Shown one piece after another: positions 9,788 to 18,784 of a stretch of 64,000 bases of DNA. This DNA comes from JAQUTK01 sp963677415 (GTDB taxonomy: Bacteria > Bacteroidota > Bacteroidia > Bacteroidales > JAQUTK01). The translations under genes and the position numbers were made by a program. The notes under the pieces are model-generated. The model had not been told where the DNA came from, searched no databases, and saw nothing but the letters and a program-made list of their open reading frames with translations. The stretch spans positions 1-64,000 of the forward strand of contig CAXXFJ010000047.1 of assembly GCA_963677415.2 (NCBI GenBank). The letters run 5' to 3'. How positions within the stretch are numbered: position 1 is the first letter of the stretch; each line of letters begins with the position of its first letter.

Positions 9788-11134
9788 ATGAACAGAAGAT
9801 CCTTCCTAGGTGCAGCCACTACTCTGACTGTTGGAAGCGGTATACTATTGAACGGATGTGCAGGGTCTGGAAATTCATCTGATGAATCAAAAGCGAGTAC
9901 TCCTTTGAAACAATTGAGTGGGACATATATCCCTGATTTGACAGATAAAGCAATTGATGGTCCAGTTGTCAAGGCTGGCGTTGTCGGTTGTGGTGGACGT
10001 GGATCCGGAGCTGCTTTTAATTTCTTGGATTCAGGAGATAATGTCGAAATTGTGGCTTTAGCGGATGTATTTCCTGATCGATTGAACAGTTTGCGTAATC
10101 GACTGAAAAACGAAAAAGGAATTGAAATCCCTGAAGATAAATGTTTTATAGGTTTTGATGCCTACAAACAGCTGATGGATACTGATCTTGATATGGTCAT
10201 CCTTACTACACCGCCGGCTTTCCGTCCTATTCACTTTAAGTATGCGGTAGAGAAAGGAAAGCACTCTTTTATGGAAAAACCAATATTGGTTGACTCTACA
10301 GGATATCGCACCATCATTGCAGCTTCCAAACAAGCAGAAGTGAAAAAGCTGAATGTCGTGGTAGGCACACAGCGTCGACACCAACGTTGCTATGTTGAAG
10401 CTTTCAAGAAGGTAAAAGATGGTATGATCGGTGAGATTACAGGAGGTAATGTGTATTGGAATGGAGGTATGCTTTGGTATGTGGACCGCAAGCCCGAATT
10501 TAGCGATATGGAGTGGATGATTCGCGATTGGGTGAATTGGGGATGGCTTTCAGGTGATCATATTGTAGAACAGCACGTACATAATTTAGATGTTTTCAAT
10601 TGGTTTTCAGGAAAGAAAGTGGTAAAAGCTACCGCTTTTGGTGATCGTGTGCGCCGTGTTACCGGTGATCAGTTTGACTTTTTCAGTGTTGACTTTGAAT
10701 ATGAAGGTGGCATACATATGCACAGTATGTGTCGTCAGATTGATGGTTGTTCCAATAATGTATCAGAATTTATTCAGGGAAGTAAAGGTTCCTGGAGTTC
10801 CAGAGATAATACCATACGTGATCTTGAGGGCAAAGAGCTATGGAAATTTGATGGAGAAGCAGAAGGTAAGGAACATACTCAAACGAATGCATATGTATTA
10901 GAACACGTTGACATAGTCAATCATATACGCTCCAATAGTGTAGTAAATCAGGCTGAAACAGCTGCTAATTCTTGTCTCTGTGCTGTGTTGGGTCGTGAAT
11001 CGGCTTATACAGGTAAAACGCTTACTTGGGATGAGATATCTGCATCCACAATGAATCTGATGCCAGAGAATCCTCAGATTGGACCAATGGATATGACTGG
11101 ATATGTAGTTCATAAACCCGGAGTTGGGAAATAA
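9788..11134 (+). CDS. Exported Gfo/Idh/MocA-family oxidoreductase (Tat-type lipoprotein signal)
   Basis: Starting at ATG 9788 (an in-frame ATG at 9770 is also possible) the protein has about 448 residues. It begins with a twin-arginine motif (NRRSFLG), a hydrophobic stretch, and a lipobox ending LNGC (Cys 24), so it should be exported folded with its cofactor and lipid-anchored. The Rossmann part shows VGCGGRGSG and the EKPILVD motif that carries the family lysine; the C-terminal half has WLSGDHIVEQHVHNLDVF, with histidines typical of exported members. The family oxidises or reduces sugars and cyclitols with tightly bound NAD(P). The substrate is unknown. It lies 42 bases after the cytochrome gene and 12 before the TIM-barrel gene, so the three likely form one operon. 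Confidence 0.9.
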   Translation: MNRRSFLGAATTLTVGSGILLNGCAGSGNSSDESKASTPLKQLSGTYIPDLTDKAIDGPVVKAGVVGCGGRGSGAAFNFLDSGDNVEIVALADVFPDRLNSLRNRLKNEKGIEIPEDKCFIGFDAYKQLMDTDLDMVILTTPPAFRPIHFKYAVEKGKHSFMEKPILVDSTGYRTIIAASKQAEVKKLNVVVGTQRRHQRCYVEAFKKVKDGMIGEITGGNVYWNGGMLWYVDRKPEFSDMEWMIRDWVNWGWLSGDHIVEQHVHNLDVFNWFSGKKVVKATAFGDRVRRVTGDQFDFFSVDFEYEGGIHMHSMCRQIDGCSNNVSEFIQGSKGSWSSRDNTIRDLEGKELWKFDGEAEGKEHTQTNAYVLEHVDIVNHIRSNSVVNQAETAANSCLCAVLGRESAYTGKTLTWDEISASTMNLMPENPQIGPMDMTGYVVHKPGVGK

Positions 11135-11146
11135 AAATCAATAAAC

Positions 11147-12061
11147 ATGGAAAAGAACAGAAGGGATTTTTTAAAGTCTGCTGCAGTATGTACGGCGTTG
11201 GCTTCCGTAGGCACTTATCCTTTAATGGCTGCTACTAGAGTTCAAAGCGAAGCTAAACAGACCGTTAAACTGAATCTAACTTTTCAGGAAGGAACCGGGA
11301 TTGGAGCGACTTTGACAGAAAAGCTTGACTACATGGAGAAGTTGGGCATTGTCGGACTTGAACCCGGAGGAGGTAATCTGGCGGCAAGAATCAATGAGTT
11401 TGATCAAGCCTTGAGAGGACGCTCCATTCATATCAGTGCTATCTGTGCCGGCTTCAAAGGGTTTCTTCTAGCTGAAGATCCTGCTGTTCGCAAGCAATGC
11501 ATGGATACCATGAAGGAGATACTGGCTGCAGCAGGCGAACTAAAATCCAAGGGCGTGATCCTTGTGCCTGGTTTTAACGGACAGAAGCCCGCATTGCCAC
11601 ATACCCAAGAAACCAGAAACTTCCTGATTGAAGAATTGACCGAGTTGGGTGAATTTGCTCTGCAACACAAGACAACTCTAATCCTGGAACCATTGAACAG
11701 AAATGAAGCATTTTATCTGCGTCAGGTAGGAGATGCTGCTTCAATGTGTCGTGATTCAAATTGTGAAGGATTAAAATGTATGGGCGACTTCTGGCATATG
11801 ACAAAAGAAGAGGTTTCCGATAGAGGTGCCTTTCTGTCAGCAGGCTCACGCTATTTACAACATGTTCACATCGCAAGCCGCATGCGTAGAAGCATGCCGG
11901 GAGAGGATGGCGTTGCAGATAATTATATCGATGGCTTTAAAGCATTGAAAGAGCTCAATTACCAACATGATGTCAGTTTTGAATGTGGCTCCAAAGGTGA
12001 TAAGAAAGACACCGTTCCAGCTGCTGTAAAGCTGCTTCGTGAACAATGGGAGAAGGCTTAA
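11147..12061 (+). CDS. Exported hydroxypyruvate isomerase-like/sugar epimerase TIM-barrel protein
   Basis: This 304-residue protein starts with a twin-arginine signal (NRRDFLKSA) and an Ala-rich hydrophobic stretch ending near MAATRVQ. The body matches the xylose-isomerase-like/AP-endonuclease-2 TIM barrel. Metal-ligand candidates are the glutamate in LILEPLNR, the aspartate and histidine in MGDFWHM, the histidines in HVHIASR, and the glutamate in VSFECGS. These proteins isomerise, epimerise or eliminate keto sugars. It follows the exported Gfo/Idh gene by 12 bases, and a pairing of oxidation then rearrangement of the keto product in the periplasm is plausible. The true substrate cannot be read from the sequence. 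Confidence 0.88.
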   Translation: MEKNRRDFLKSAAVCTALASVGTYPLMAATRVQSEAKQTVKLNLTFQEGTGIGATLTEKLDYMEKLGIVGLEPGGGNLAARINEFDQALRGRSIHISAICAGFKGFLLAEDPAVRKQCMDTMKEILAAAGELKSKGVILVPGFNGQKPALPHTQETRNFLIEELTELGEFALQHKTTLILEPLNRNEAFYLRQVGDAASMCRDSNCEGLKCMGDFWHMTKEEVSDRGAFLSAGSRYLQHVHIASRMRRSMPGEDGVADNYIDGFKALKELNYQHDVSFECGSKGDKKDTVPAAVKLLREQWEKA

Positions 12062-12084
12062 TCTTTAATTCTATCTTATTCATA

Positions 12085-12124
12085 CAAAAAAGAAGGTATA
12101 TCTGAATGATATACCTTCTTTTTA
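12085..12124 (+). terminator. Rho-independent terminator closing the cytochrome/Gfo-Idh/TIM operon
   Basis: A 12-bp perfect stem (12090-12101 with 12109-12120) with a 7-base loop, A-rich before and T-rich after. It can act in both directions. It lies 24 bases after the stop codon. Confidence 0.88.
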
Positions 12125-12219
12125 TTAAAAAATACCGTAAAAAAGAGTGATTTGTTTAATCTAATATATATATTTGTAAGTTCATTTCCTGAATTGTTCA
12201 AAACTTAAAAATAGAAATC

Positions 12220-13461
12220 ATGAAAAAGAAAATGTTTGTTTATTTTATGGCGGCAGTCACAGTACTCGTCATGCCATGTATTACTTCCTGTAGTAATGAT
12301 AGTGGTGATGGAGATGGTGGTAGCAAAGATACCATCACATTTACTGAAGCAAAGCAATTGTTTGAAACGAATGGATTGAATGTAGTCAATTCTCTTGCCG
12401 AAATGCAAGATGAAGAAGGAATGGTAGCAATGGCCTCATTGAGCGCTGTGTTGCCAATGATGCAAAACTCTTACGCTGTAGGATCATATTCTGCACTTGT
12501 CTTGCCGGAATCAACTACTAATCCTTTATATATGTTTTACCAGATGACGGACATGAGAGGGGCTGTTGAATCTCTTGGTACGTACACATATAACAAAGAT
12601 GCTAAGAACTTTGACTTTTCACCGGACGCCACAAAGCCACAGATGATCCTGAAATTTCCTGCTTCCAAGACTGCTACAACCAACACTGGTACCGCTACAT
12701 TGTCGTACACAACCTATTTGTTGGATGAACTTACTATCCCAAAGACAATCTCCGCAGGAATAAAAGTGGGCAACAAGACTGTGATGACAGCTTCAATGGC
12801 ACTTGCCTATGCAAAATATGATACACTTACATTGCCAAAAAGCTTTGCTTTAAACTTTGGAATGGGTAAGTTTGCCACTGCTTTTGAACTGAAAGATCAA
12901 TTACCAAAGTCATCAGCTGAGTTTTATATTTCCGTAAATGATGATAAAGTGATTTCCATTGCAGCCTCTGCAGTAGGAGCAACAATGAGCAACGGTTTGG
13001 ATGGAATGCAGATCTTAGCTAATACAAAGGCTGTTGAAGTTACCGGGATACTCGGTGAACTATCGATTGTTGGAAAAGTTCTGGATGGCCCTGCATTTAT
13101 CAATGCGATGGACTCTATGTCTGTTGTCGCCGATGAAGCCCAGCATCAGACCTATGCTGATGCAGCTGCCCGTGAAGCTGCGTTACGACCGATAGCTGAG
13201 TCTCAAGCTGCTTATGTTAATCAGATCCTTTCCATCAAACTAATGTCCGGTAAAAATCTGATTGCTACATTCCATGCCGATGCCAATGATAATCTGGAAG
13301 AAGGCTGGATGGCTACCAATGCTCTATTTGCTGATGGGACAAAGACTTCTATTGAAGAGTTTGGACAATCTCAGGAGATGGGAAACATCATGGCCAGAGC
13401 TACAGAAGTAATTCAAGCTCTGAAGGCAAGCTTCAAGGAGAACACTCCGGTTATTGAATAA
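12220..13461 (+). CDS. Bacteroidetes lipoprotein of unknown function
   Basis: This 413-residue protein is not assigned to a known family here. It starts with a lipoprotein signal ending ITSC (Cys 24), followed by a Ser/Asp/Gly-rich tether of about 12 residues. The rest is rich in Ala, Thr and Met, with alternating polar and apolar strands, and has no obvious catalytic motif. A TATATTTG -7 element about 45 bases upstream of the start and terminators on both sides make it a single-gene unit. It is probably surface or periplasmic. The downstream neighbour is an insertion sequence, so its original context on that side may be lost. Confidence 0.75.
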   Translation: MKKKMFVYFMAAVTVLVMPCITSCSNDSGDGDGGSKDTITFTEAKQLFETNGLNVVNSLAEMQDEEGMVAMASLSAVLPMMQNSYAVGSYSALVLPESTTNPLYMFYQMTDMRGAVESLGTYTYNKDAKNFDFSPDATKPQMILKFPASKTATTNTGTATLSYTTYLLDELTIPKTISAGIKVGNKTVMTASMALAYAKYDTLTLPKSFALNFGMGKFATAFELKDQLPKSSAEFYISVNDDKVISIAASAVGATMSNGLDGMQILANTKAVEVTGILGELSIVGKVLDGPAFINAMDSMSVVADEAQHQTYADAAAREAALRPIAESQAAYVNQILSIKLMSGKNLIATFHADANDNLEEGWMATNALFADGTKTSIEEFGQSQEMGNIMARATEVIQALKASFKENTPVIE

Positions 13462-13500
13462 AACGGCCTCTTTCAGCTGTTGCTGATCAGGTATGATTAA

Positions 13501-13555
13501 AACGGATGAAACAGGAAAAAGCATACAGATGTTTTTCCTGTTTCATCCGTTAGTT
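13501..13555 (+). terminator. Long-stem terminator after the unknown lipoprotein gene
   Basis: A perfect 20-bp inverted repeat (13501-13520 with 13532-13551) with an 11-base loop. The run of A on one arm and T on the other would allow termination from either side. The stem is unusually long for a simple terminator. Confidence 0.8.
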
Positions 13556-13876
13556 TTATCCATTTCATACAGATGAAAGTCTGCGTGCATACGGTTCCTT
13601 TTGACCTTTTTGACTATGCCTGAATTTAGTTTACACTTTTGGGTTATACTTACTGATTGACTATACAACTTTATTGAAATGCTCCTGATTTACTTCACAC
13701 TCTTTTTTTATTCTTCCTGATATGGTTTACACGAGGAATTTATTTAACAATGTGTAGAAATCACCCTTTTAATGCTTCAAAGTTACAAACTATATTTTTA
13801 TTTTTTCTACTTTATATTATGAAAAACACCGCGGAGGTTTGCCTGGCGGCTGGAGGCTCGAAGCCTCCAAAGAGCC

Positions 13877-14617
13877 TTATTTGGTATAACCCATTCTCAC
13901 TTGGGCAGGTGTTTTCATTCCATTACTCATGTGAGGTCTCTTGTTGTTATAAAAATCAATTATACCTTCCAGTAAGCATTGTGCCGCATGGAAATCCTTG
14001 GGGCGTTTCATCTTATAGAGCCATTCCTGCTTAATAATGCCGTTCACGCGTTCAGCTATGGCATTGTCTGTAGGATTACCATCTTCAGTCATACTGATTG
14101 AGCAGCCAATCTGCTTGAGTCGTTCTACATACAGAGTGCAACAATACTGCGATCCACGATCAGAATGATGTATAAGAGAACTCAAATCCATATCTGAACA
14201 ATTCGTTATGGCTTGTTCGAGCGCAGCCAAGGTATGCAAGGCCGAGAGGCTTTCAGAGAGAGTCCATCCGATTATCTCATGCGTATAAGCATCAGTCAGA
14301 AGATGTAGATAACATACGCCTTCATCCGTATCTATATAGGTTATATCTGCCACCCATAACTGACAAGGAGATGTTGGCTTAAATCCCTTTACCAGATTCT
14401 TATACTTGCGATAATTATGGTTGGAGTTAGTTGTGTGTCTACGGCGCAAGGCCGGCAGCATCAGGTGTTTGCGATGCATCAGCTCATAAAACTTATCACG
14501 TCCCACCATCTTGTGTTCATACACATGCTTCAATATAAGAAAGAGCTTGTAAGCACCGATTCCGGGGGCTTCAATCCTTATCTGAATCACCATGTCAACA
14601 ACATTAGTTTCAAGCAA
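13877..14617 (-). CDS. IS3-family transposase OrfB (DDE integrase domain)
   Basis: The ORF from its first ATG gives 246 residues; the same frame is open back to about 14760, where it would be joined to OrfA by -1 frameshifting. It shows the rve-type integrase core: the first aspartate in LWVADITYI, the second in HHSDRGSQY, and the glutamate in DNAIAERVNGIIKQEW. The HTTNSNHNYRKYKNL stretch is the usual lead-in to that domain. It catalyses excision and insertion of the element. It is identical in protein to the copy at 53085-53825. Confidence 0.95.
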   Translation of the reverse strand: MLETNVVDMVIQIRIEAPGIGAYKLFLILKHVYEHKMVGRDKFYELMHRKHLMLPALRRRHTTNSNHNYRKYKNLVKGFKPTSPCQLWVADITYIDTDEGVCYLHLLTDAYTHEIIGWTLSESLSALHTLAALEQAITNCSDMDLSSLIHHSDRGSQYCCTLYVERLKQIGCSISMTEDGNPTDNAIAERVNGIIKQEWLYKMKRPKDFHAAQCLLEGIIDFYNNKRPHMSNGMKTPAQVRMGYTK

Positions 14618-14730
14618 CGCACGTTCGCACAGTTTCTCTTTGCTTACAGCGTAATAGCCTTCACGGGTCTTGCCAAACAGTTCACTCAGACATCCGATTG
14701 AGTATTCAGGATGTCTGAGTCGAAGACCAT

Positions 14731-15132
14731 TTACTGCTTGGCGCCAGCTTTTTTTAGCAAGTCAAGACCATATTCCTCGCGGCCAATCTTTAAAACTTCC
14801 TGCAGTGCGTCGTTACGTAACTCAGAGTATTCCAATGCTTTACGCAAACGGGCAATCTCAGCCTGAAGAGCTTCTTTGCTTTCCAGGACCTCTGATTCAA
14901 TTTCCTGTCGTTTAGTGCGCATATCGGATAGTTTATTTAATAACTCATCCGACAAAGATAGAGATTTTGAACTTGTTTCAAACTCATTATTCCACCGAAA
15001 GACCGTTGCTTTAGAAATAGAATACTTATTGCTAATAAAACCGATAGACTCTCCCGAAGAATAATAGTCCGAAAGAACTTGGAATTTAAACGATACCGCA
15101 TAAGAACGGATGAATACTTTTTTCTTTTCCAT
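14731..15132 (-). CDS. IS3-family transposase OrfA (helix-turn-helix)
   Basis: OrfA is 133 residues. It has an N-terminal helix-turn-helix (about residues 12-50: SFKFQVLSDYY, SISKATVFRWN) that binds the terminal repeats, and a C-terminal leucine-rich coiled coil (about 75-115) for oligomerisation. It ends KKAGAKQ at the slippery A7-G site, so a fraction of ribosomes should shift to make the OrfAB fusion. It starts about 50 bases inside the right terminus. The same gene in the second copy is split by another element. Confidence 0.93.
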   Translation of the reverse strand: MEKKKVFIRSYAVSFKFQVLSDYYSSGESIGFISNKYSISKATVFRWNNEFETSSKSLSLSDELLNKLSDMRTKRQEIESEVLESKEALQAEIARLRKALEYSELRNDALQEVLKIGREEYGLDLLKKAGAKQ

Positions 15133-15283
15133 ATTACACCTTTAATTGTTAAATCGGTGTAAACCTTTTCTGTATTAAGTCATTTATTGATTTACCCGTT
15201 CTATAACAAACTGTTGGAATGACTGTTTTTTGAAGTGTGATAAAAAAAATGAGTTTTTAGAGCTCACTTATAGCTATTTTTCT

Positions 15284-15291
15284 TAGATTTG
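15284..15291 (+). promoter_or_regulatory. Possible -7 element for the TIM/MFS/Gfo-Idh operon
   Basis: TAGATTTG fits TAnnTTTG and sits 73 bases before the first start codon. No clear TTTG is found 19-21 bases upstream, so the match is partial. It lies outside the adjacent insertion sequence, so the operon may have kept its own promoter. Confidence 0.4.
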
Positions 15292-15363
15292 TCAATACTA
15301 ATTATAAGAGCTGTAAGAATAACCAAAATCACAGAAATATAATACCTTAAAAACATAATACTC

Positions 15364-16359
15364 ATGAGCAGACCAGTAACTCTTTACACCGGACAATGGA
15401 CGGATCTTCCTTTTGAAACTGTGTGTCAAAAAGCAAAATCTTTTGGTTATGATGGTTTAGAACTCGCTTGTTGGGGCGATCATTTCGAAGTAGATAAAGC
15501 AGATGATGCTTATTGTAAAAGCAAAAGAGAGATGCTTGCCCGGTACGGACTTAAAGTATATGCTATTTCCAACCATCTGGTGGGTCAAGCTGTAACCGAT
15601 CGGATAGACCAACGTCATAAAACTATTTTACCGGCTTATGTATGGGGCGATGGCGAACCGGAAGGTGTACGTCAACGGGCAGCACAAGAAATGATCCGTA
15701 CCGCTGAAGCGGCAAAACGGCTTGGAGTGGACACCGTAATCGGCTTTACGGGAAGTCCTATCTGGCATTTGATCTATTCTTTTCCTCCTGTCACCCCGAG
15801 CATGATAAACGAAGGTTATGCCGACTTTGCAACCCGCTGGATTCCAATCTTAGATACATATCAGCAACTTGGAATACGCTTTGCTCTTGAGATTCATCCT
15901 ACCGAGATTGCATTTGACATAGCATCAGCCCGAAGAACACTTAAAGCGTTGGATAATCATCCATCTTTCGGATTTAACTTCGATCCTTCACATTTGGGCT
16001 ATCAAGGTGTTGATTATGTAGGCTTGATTTATACTTTTGCCGAAAAGATTTTCCATGTACACATGAAAGATGTGTATTGGTCGAAAGTACCGGTTGAAGC
16101 AGGTGTCTTTGGAGGGCATACCGAATTCGGGAGCCGTGGTCGTTTCTGGGATTTCAGAAGTCTTGGTCATGGTGATATCAATTTTGAAGAAATCATCCGC
16201 GCACTTAATCGTATCGACTACAAAGGTCCTTTATCGGTTGAATGGGAAGATAGTGGTATGGATCGTGAATGTGGCGCTAAAGAAGCCTGCGAATTTGTCC
16301 GAAAGGTTGATTTCCCAGCATCGGATATTGCCTTCGATGCCGCCTTTGATTTAGAATAA
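15364..16359 (+). CDS. Cytoplasmic sugar phosphate isomerase/epimerase-like TIM-barrel protein
   Basis: This 331-residue protein has no signal peptide and matches the AP-endonuclease-2/xylose-isomerase-like barrel. Likely metal ligands are the glutamates in GLELACWGDH and FALEIHPTE, the aspartate and histidine in NFDPSHLGY, the histidines in FHVHMKDVYW, and the glutamate in LSVEWEDSG. Such proteins act on keto sugars or inososes. It leads an operon with a transporter (46 bases on) and a Gfo/Idh oxidoreductase (58 bases further), a layout used for uptake, oxidation and rearrangement of a cyclitol or unusual sugar. The substrate is not known. Confidence 0.88.
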   Translation: MSRPVTLYTGQWTDLPFETVCQKAKSFGYDGLELACWGDHFEVDKADDAYCKSKREMLARYGLKVYAISNHLVGQAVTDRIDQRHKTILPAYVWGDGEPEGVRQRAAQEMIRTAEAAKRLGVDTVIGFTGSPIWHLIYSFPPVTPSMINEGYADFATRWIPILDTYQQLGIRFALEIHPTEIAFDIASARRTLKALDNHPSFGFNFDPSHLGYQGVDYVGLIYTFAEKIFHVHMKDVYWSKVPVEAGVFGGHTEFGSRGRFWDFRSLGHGDINFEEIIRALNRIDYKGPLSVEWEDSGMDRECGAKEACEFVRKVDFPASDIAFDAAFDLE

Positions 16360-16405
16360 TTCAAGCTCCAAAGAATGTATAACTTTAAATAACCAAATAC
16401 GAAGT

Positions 16406-17584
16406 ATGAAAAAAATGACAGCGATTGTCGCGCTTATGTCGGTTTTTACCTTAGCCATCTGTTTTATTATTTTGGGTTCTATATCGAGTGAACTTATGAT
16501 TGCACTGAAAATTCACTCGGGAAAATTTGGTTCTCTGGTAATGGGATTATTTCTGACAAGTTGTATTGTTCAGCTTTTTATTGGTCCATTGGTAGATAAA
16601 TACGGTTATAAAGCGTTAGCCATTTTTGGCTTTTCCATCACTGCTTTCAGTATGTTTTTGCTAGCTTTTGCCAGCACGTTTTATACAGCTTTAGTCGCCT
16701 GTATTTTAATGGGATTTGGTGCCATGGCATTAAACACGGTTGGCAATACACTTATACCGGTTGTGCTTTTCGAAGGAAAAGATCCGGCCCGAGCCAGTAA
16801 TTTTGGCAATGGCTTTTTCGGTTTGGGTTATGTCTTGACTCCCTTATTGATTGTGTTCATTCTTAAAACGTTGCATTTAAGCTATACTGAAGCACTAATC
16901 ATTATCGGATTCTTATCGGTCATTTTTCTGGGTTTTGCCATTTCCACCACTTTCCCGCAGGTTTCGAGTGGATTCAAATATTCCAACGCATTAAAAGTAC
17001 TTACAAAACCGGCTGTCTTGATTGGTGCTTTAGCTTTGTTTTGTTATTTGTCCCTCGAAATATCTATGGGAACCTGGATTAAGAAGTTGATGGAGGAACT
17101 TTTTGGTGGAAGTGAGAACATCAATGCTACATCCCATGGCGGCCTGATATTGAGTCTGTTTGGAGTATCTATGATGATTGGACGGTTTTTAACCTCTACC
17201 ATCAAAAACCTGACAATCATTGGATCAAAGGTAATTATTGTTTCATCCCTATTGGCTTTGATTTCAATATTTTTGATGATCATTGCTAAAGGTCCTGTAC
17301 TGGGAATCCTGGCAGTTTTGCTCGCAGGTATCTCTTTTGCACCAATTTTCCCTACTATTGTTGGTGTCACCTTTTCCAAATTTGAACCTAGTTTGTATGG
17401 CAGTATTTTTGGTATTCTTTTCTCTGTTGGATTATTGGGTGGTACATTGATCCCTAAGTTTATAGGTGATTTAAGTGTAGGCTCAACAGTACAACAAAGT
17501 TTGCCCATTGCTGCTGTTATGGCGGGTATTTTGTTGTTCATTTCGTTGTTTATAGGTTGCGTTGGAAAACCAAAAGTAAAGTGA
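16406..17584 (+). CDS. Major facilitator superfamily transporter
   Basis: At 392 residues with about twelve hydrophobic segments this is a typical MFS carrier. The loop between helices 2 and 3 has the family's GPLVDKYGYKAL form, a variant of the GxxxDRxGRR motif. Glycine-rich helices follow (MGFGAMALNTVGN), and a repeat of the loop motif appears in the second half (MMIGRFLTS). Located between two sugar-modifying enzymes, it most likely imports their substrate across the inner membrane. The specificity cannot be inferred from sequence alone. Confidence 0.88.
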   Translation: MKKMTAIVALMSVFTLAICFIILGSISSELMIALKIHSGKFGSLVMGLFLTSCIVQLFIGPLVDKYGYKALAIFGFSITAFSMFLLAFASTFYTALVACILMGFGAMALNTVGNTLIPVVLFEGKDPARASNFGNGFFGLGYVLTPLLIVFILKTLHLSYTEALIIIGFLSVIFLGFAISTTFPQVSSGFKYSNALKVLTKPAVLIGALALFCYLSLEISMGTWIKKLMEELFGGSENINATSHGGLILSLFGVSMMIGRFLTSTIKNLTIIGSKVIIVSSLLALISIFLMIIAKGPVLGILAVLLAGISFAPIFPTIVGVTFSKFEPSLYGSIFGILFSVGLLGGTLIPKFIGDLSVGSTVQQSLPIAAVMAGILLFISLFIGCVGKPKVK

Positions 17585-17642
17585 ATTTAGCAGCGTTAAT
17601 AGCTAATCATTTAAGAAGTTAATAACTATTATTTTTTAGAAT

Positions 17643-18776
17643 ATGAGAAAAATAAAAATGGGAATGATAGGCGGTGGTTTGGGTGCATTCATTGGTGATG
17701 CCCATCGTCGAGCTTCTCGAATTTGTAATGATTTTGAACTGGTAGGAGGTGTTTTCAGTTCCGACTTTGACAAGAGTAAACAGTTTGCTAAAATAGAAGG
17801 CATAGATGCCTCCCGTTGTTATAAGAATGTGGAAGAGCTCATTCAATCCGAATTGGCACGACCATTGGAAGAACGAATGAGGATCATCTCCATTGTTACT
17901 CCCAATGCATTGCATTTTCCAACAGCCAAAATATTGCTTGAGAGCGGCTTTCATCTGATGTGCGAAAAACCCATGACACTGAGCGTGGAAGAAGCGCAAG
18001 AACTGGAGGCTTTAGTTGTAAAAAATAAACTGACTTTTGCTCTGGCTCATACGTATACAGGTTATCCCATGATCCGTCAGATGAAGGATTTAATTTCACA
18101 GGGAGTACTTGGAGTCATTCAACGGGTCGATGCACAATACTATCAAGGTTGGATCAATTCCATCATTCACGGCACCGAAAGTCGAATTACCGGAGTATGG
18201 AGACTTGATCCAAAATATGCCGGAATCAGCAGCTGCATGGGTGATATTGGTGTTCACGCTTTTAATCTGATTGAATATACTACCGGGTTAGAAGTAAAAG
18301 AGGTGCTTTCAGATTTAAACCTCGTAAAAGAAGGTGTTCAATTGGACTTGGACGGCACAGTGTTGCTCCGTTTAAGCAAAAACCTGAAAGGAGTAATTCG
18401 AGCCAGTCAGGTATGCGCTGGAGAAGAAAACAACCTTACCATTGCTGTCTTTGGATCAAAAGCCAGTTTGAAGTGGTCACAGGAGAATCCGAATTACCTC
18501 TTTCTGTTGAGCGATACTCAACCAACTAAGATATATAAGCCGGCTCACGGATACAATGAGCAGCTTGCTGAAGCAGCTCATACTATGCCTTCAGGTCATC
18601 CTGAAGGAATATACGAAGCATTGGCTAATATTTACAAAGGTGCGGCCAAATCAATACGGGGAGAGCAATTTAATCCCGCTGAATTTCCTACTGTTCATGA
18701 AGGTGTCAGGGGGATGAAGTTTATTCATTCTGTAGTAAAGTCGAATGAAGAAGGGAATCGTTGGATACAAATCTAA
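17643..18776 (+). CDS. Cytoplasmic Gfo/Idh/MocA-family oxidoreductase
   Basis: This 377-residue protein has the NAD(P) motif GMIGGGLGAFIGDAHR at the N-terminus, the CEKPMTLS motif with the conserved lysine (about residue 105), and GDIGVHAFNL, which holds a catalytic-type histidine. No signal peptide is present, in contrast to the paralogous exported protein at 9788-11134. It should oxidise a sugar or cyclitol hydroxyl using NAD(P)+. As the last gene after the TIM-barrel protein and the transporter, it probably works with them on one substrate. A 3-keto-sugar route of the kind known from Gfo/Idh plus TIM-barrel pairs is possible but unproven. Confidence 0.9.
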   Translation: MRKIKMGMIGGGLGAFIGDAHRRASRICNDFELVGGVFSSDFDKSKQFAKIEGIDASRCYKNVEELIQSELARPLEERMRIISIVTPNALHFPTAKILLESGFHLMCEKPMTLSVEEAQELEALVVKNKLTFALAHTYTGYPMIRQMKDLISQGVLGVIQRVDAQYYQGWINSIIHGTESRITGVWRLDPKYAGISSCMGDIGVHAFNLIEYTTGLEVKEVLSDLNLVKEGVQLDLDGTVLLRLSKNLKGVIRASQVCAGEENNLTIAVFGSKASLKWSQENPNYLFLLSDTQPTKIYKPAHGYNEQLAEAAHTMPSGHPEGIYEALANIYKGAAKSIRGEQFNPAEFPTVHEGVRGMKFIHSVVKSNEEGNRWIQI

Positions 18777-18784
18777 TGGGGTAC

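Larger units (their letters stand above)
13611..15182 (-). mobile_element. IS3-family insertion sequence, intact copy (1572 bp)
   Basis: The ends are defined by comparison with the copy at 51052-54091. The termini are imperfect inverted repeats starting TGACT and sharing an internal GTTTACAC. The target site TTT is duplicated on both sides (13608-13610 and 15183-15185). It carries orfA and orfB on the minus strand in overlapping frames, with a seven-A slippery run (14748-14755 on the plus strand as CTTTTTTT) for -1 frameshifting, as is usual for IS3. It lies just upstream of the TIM/MFS/Gfo-Idh operon. Confidence 0.95.

Noticed and set aside
15364..18776. Myo-inositol catabolic operon
   Set aside because: The families fit, but no iolB, iolC or iolD-like genes are present, so a specific substrate cannot be claimed.
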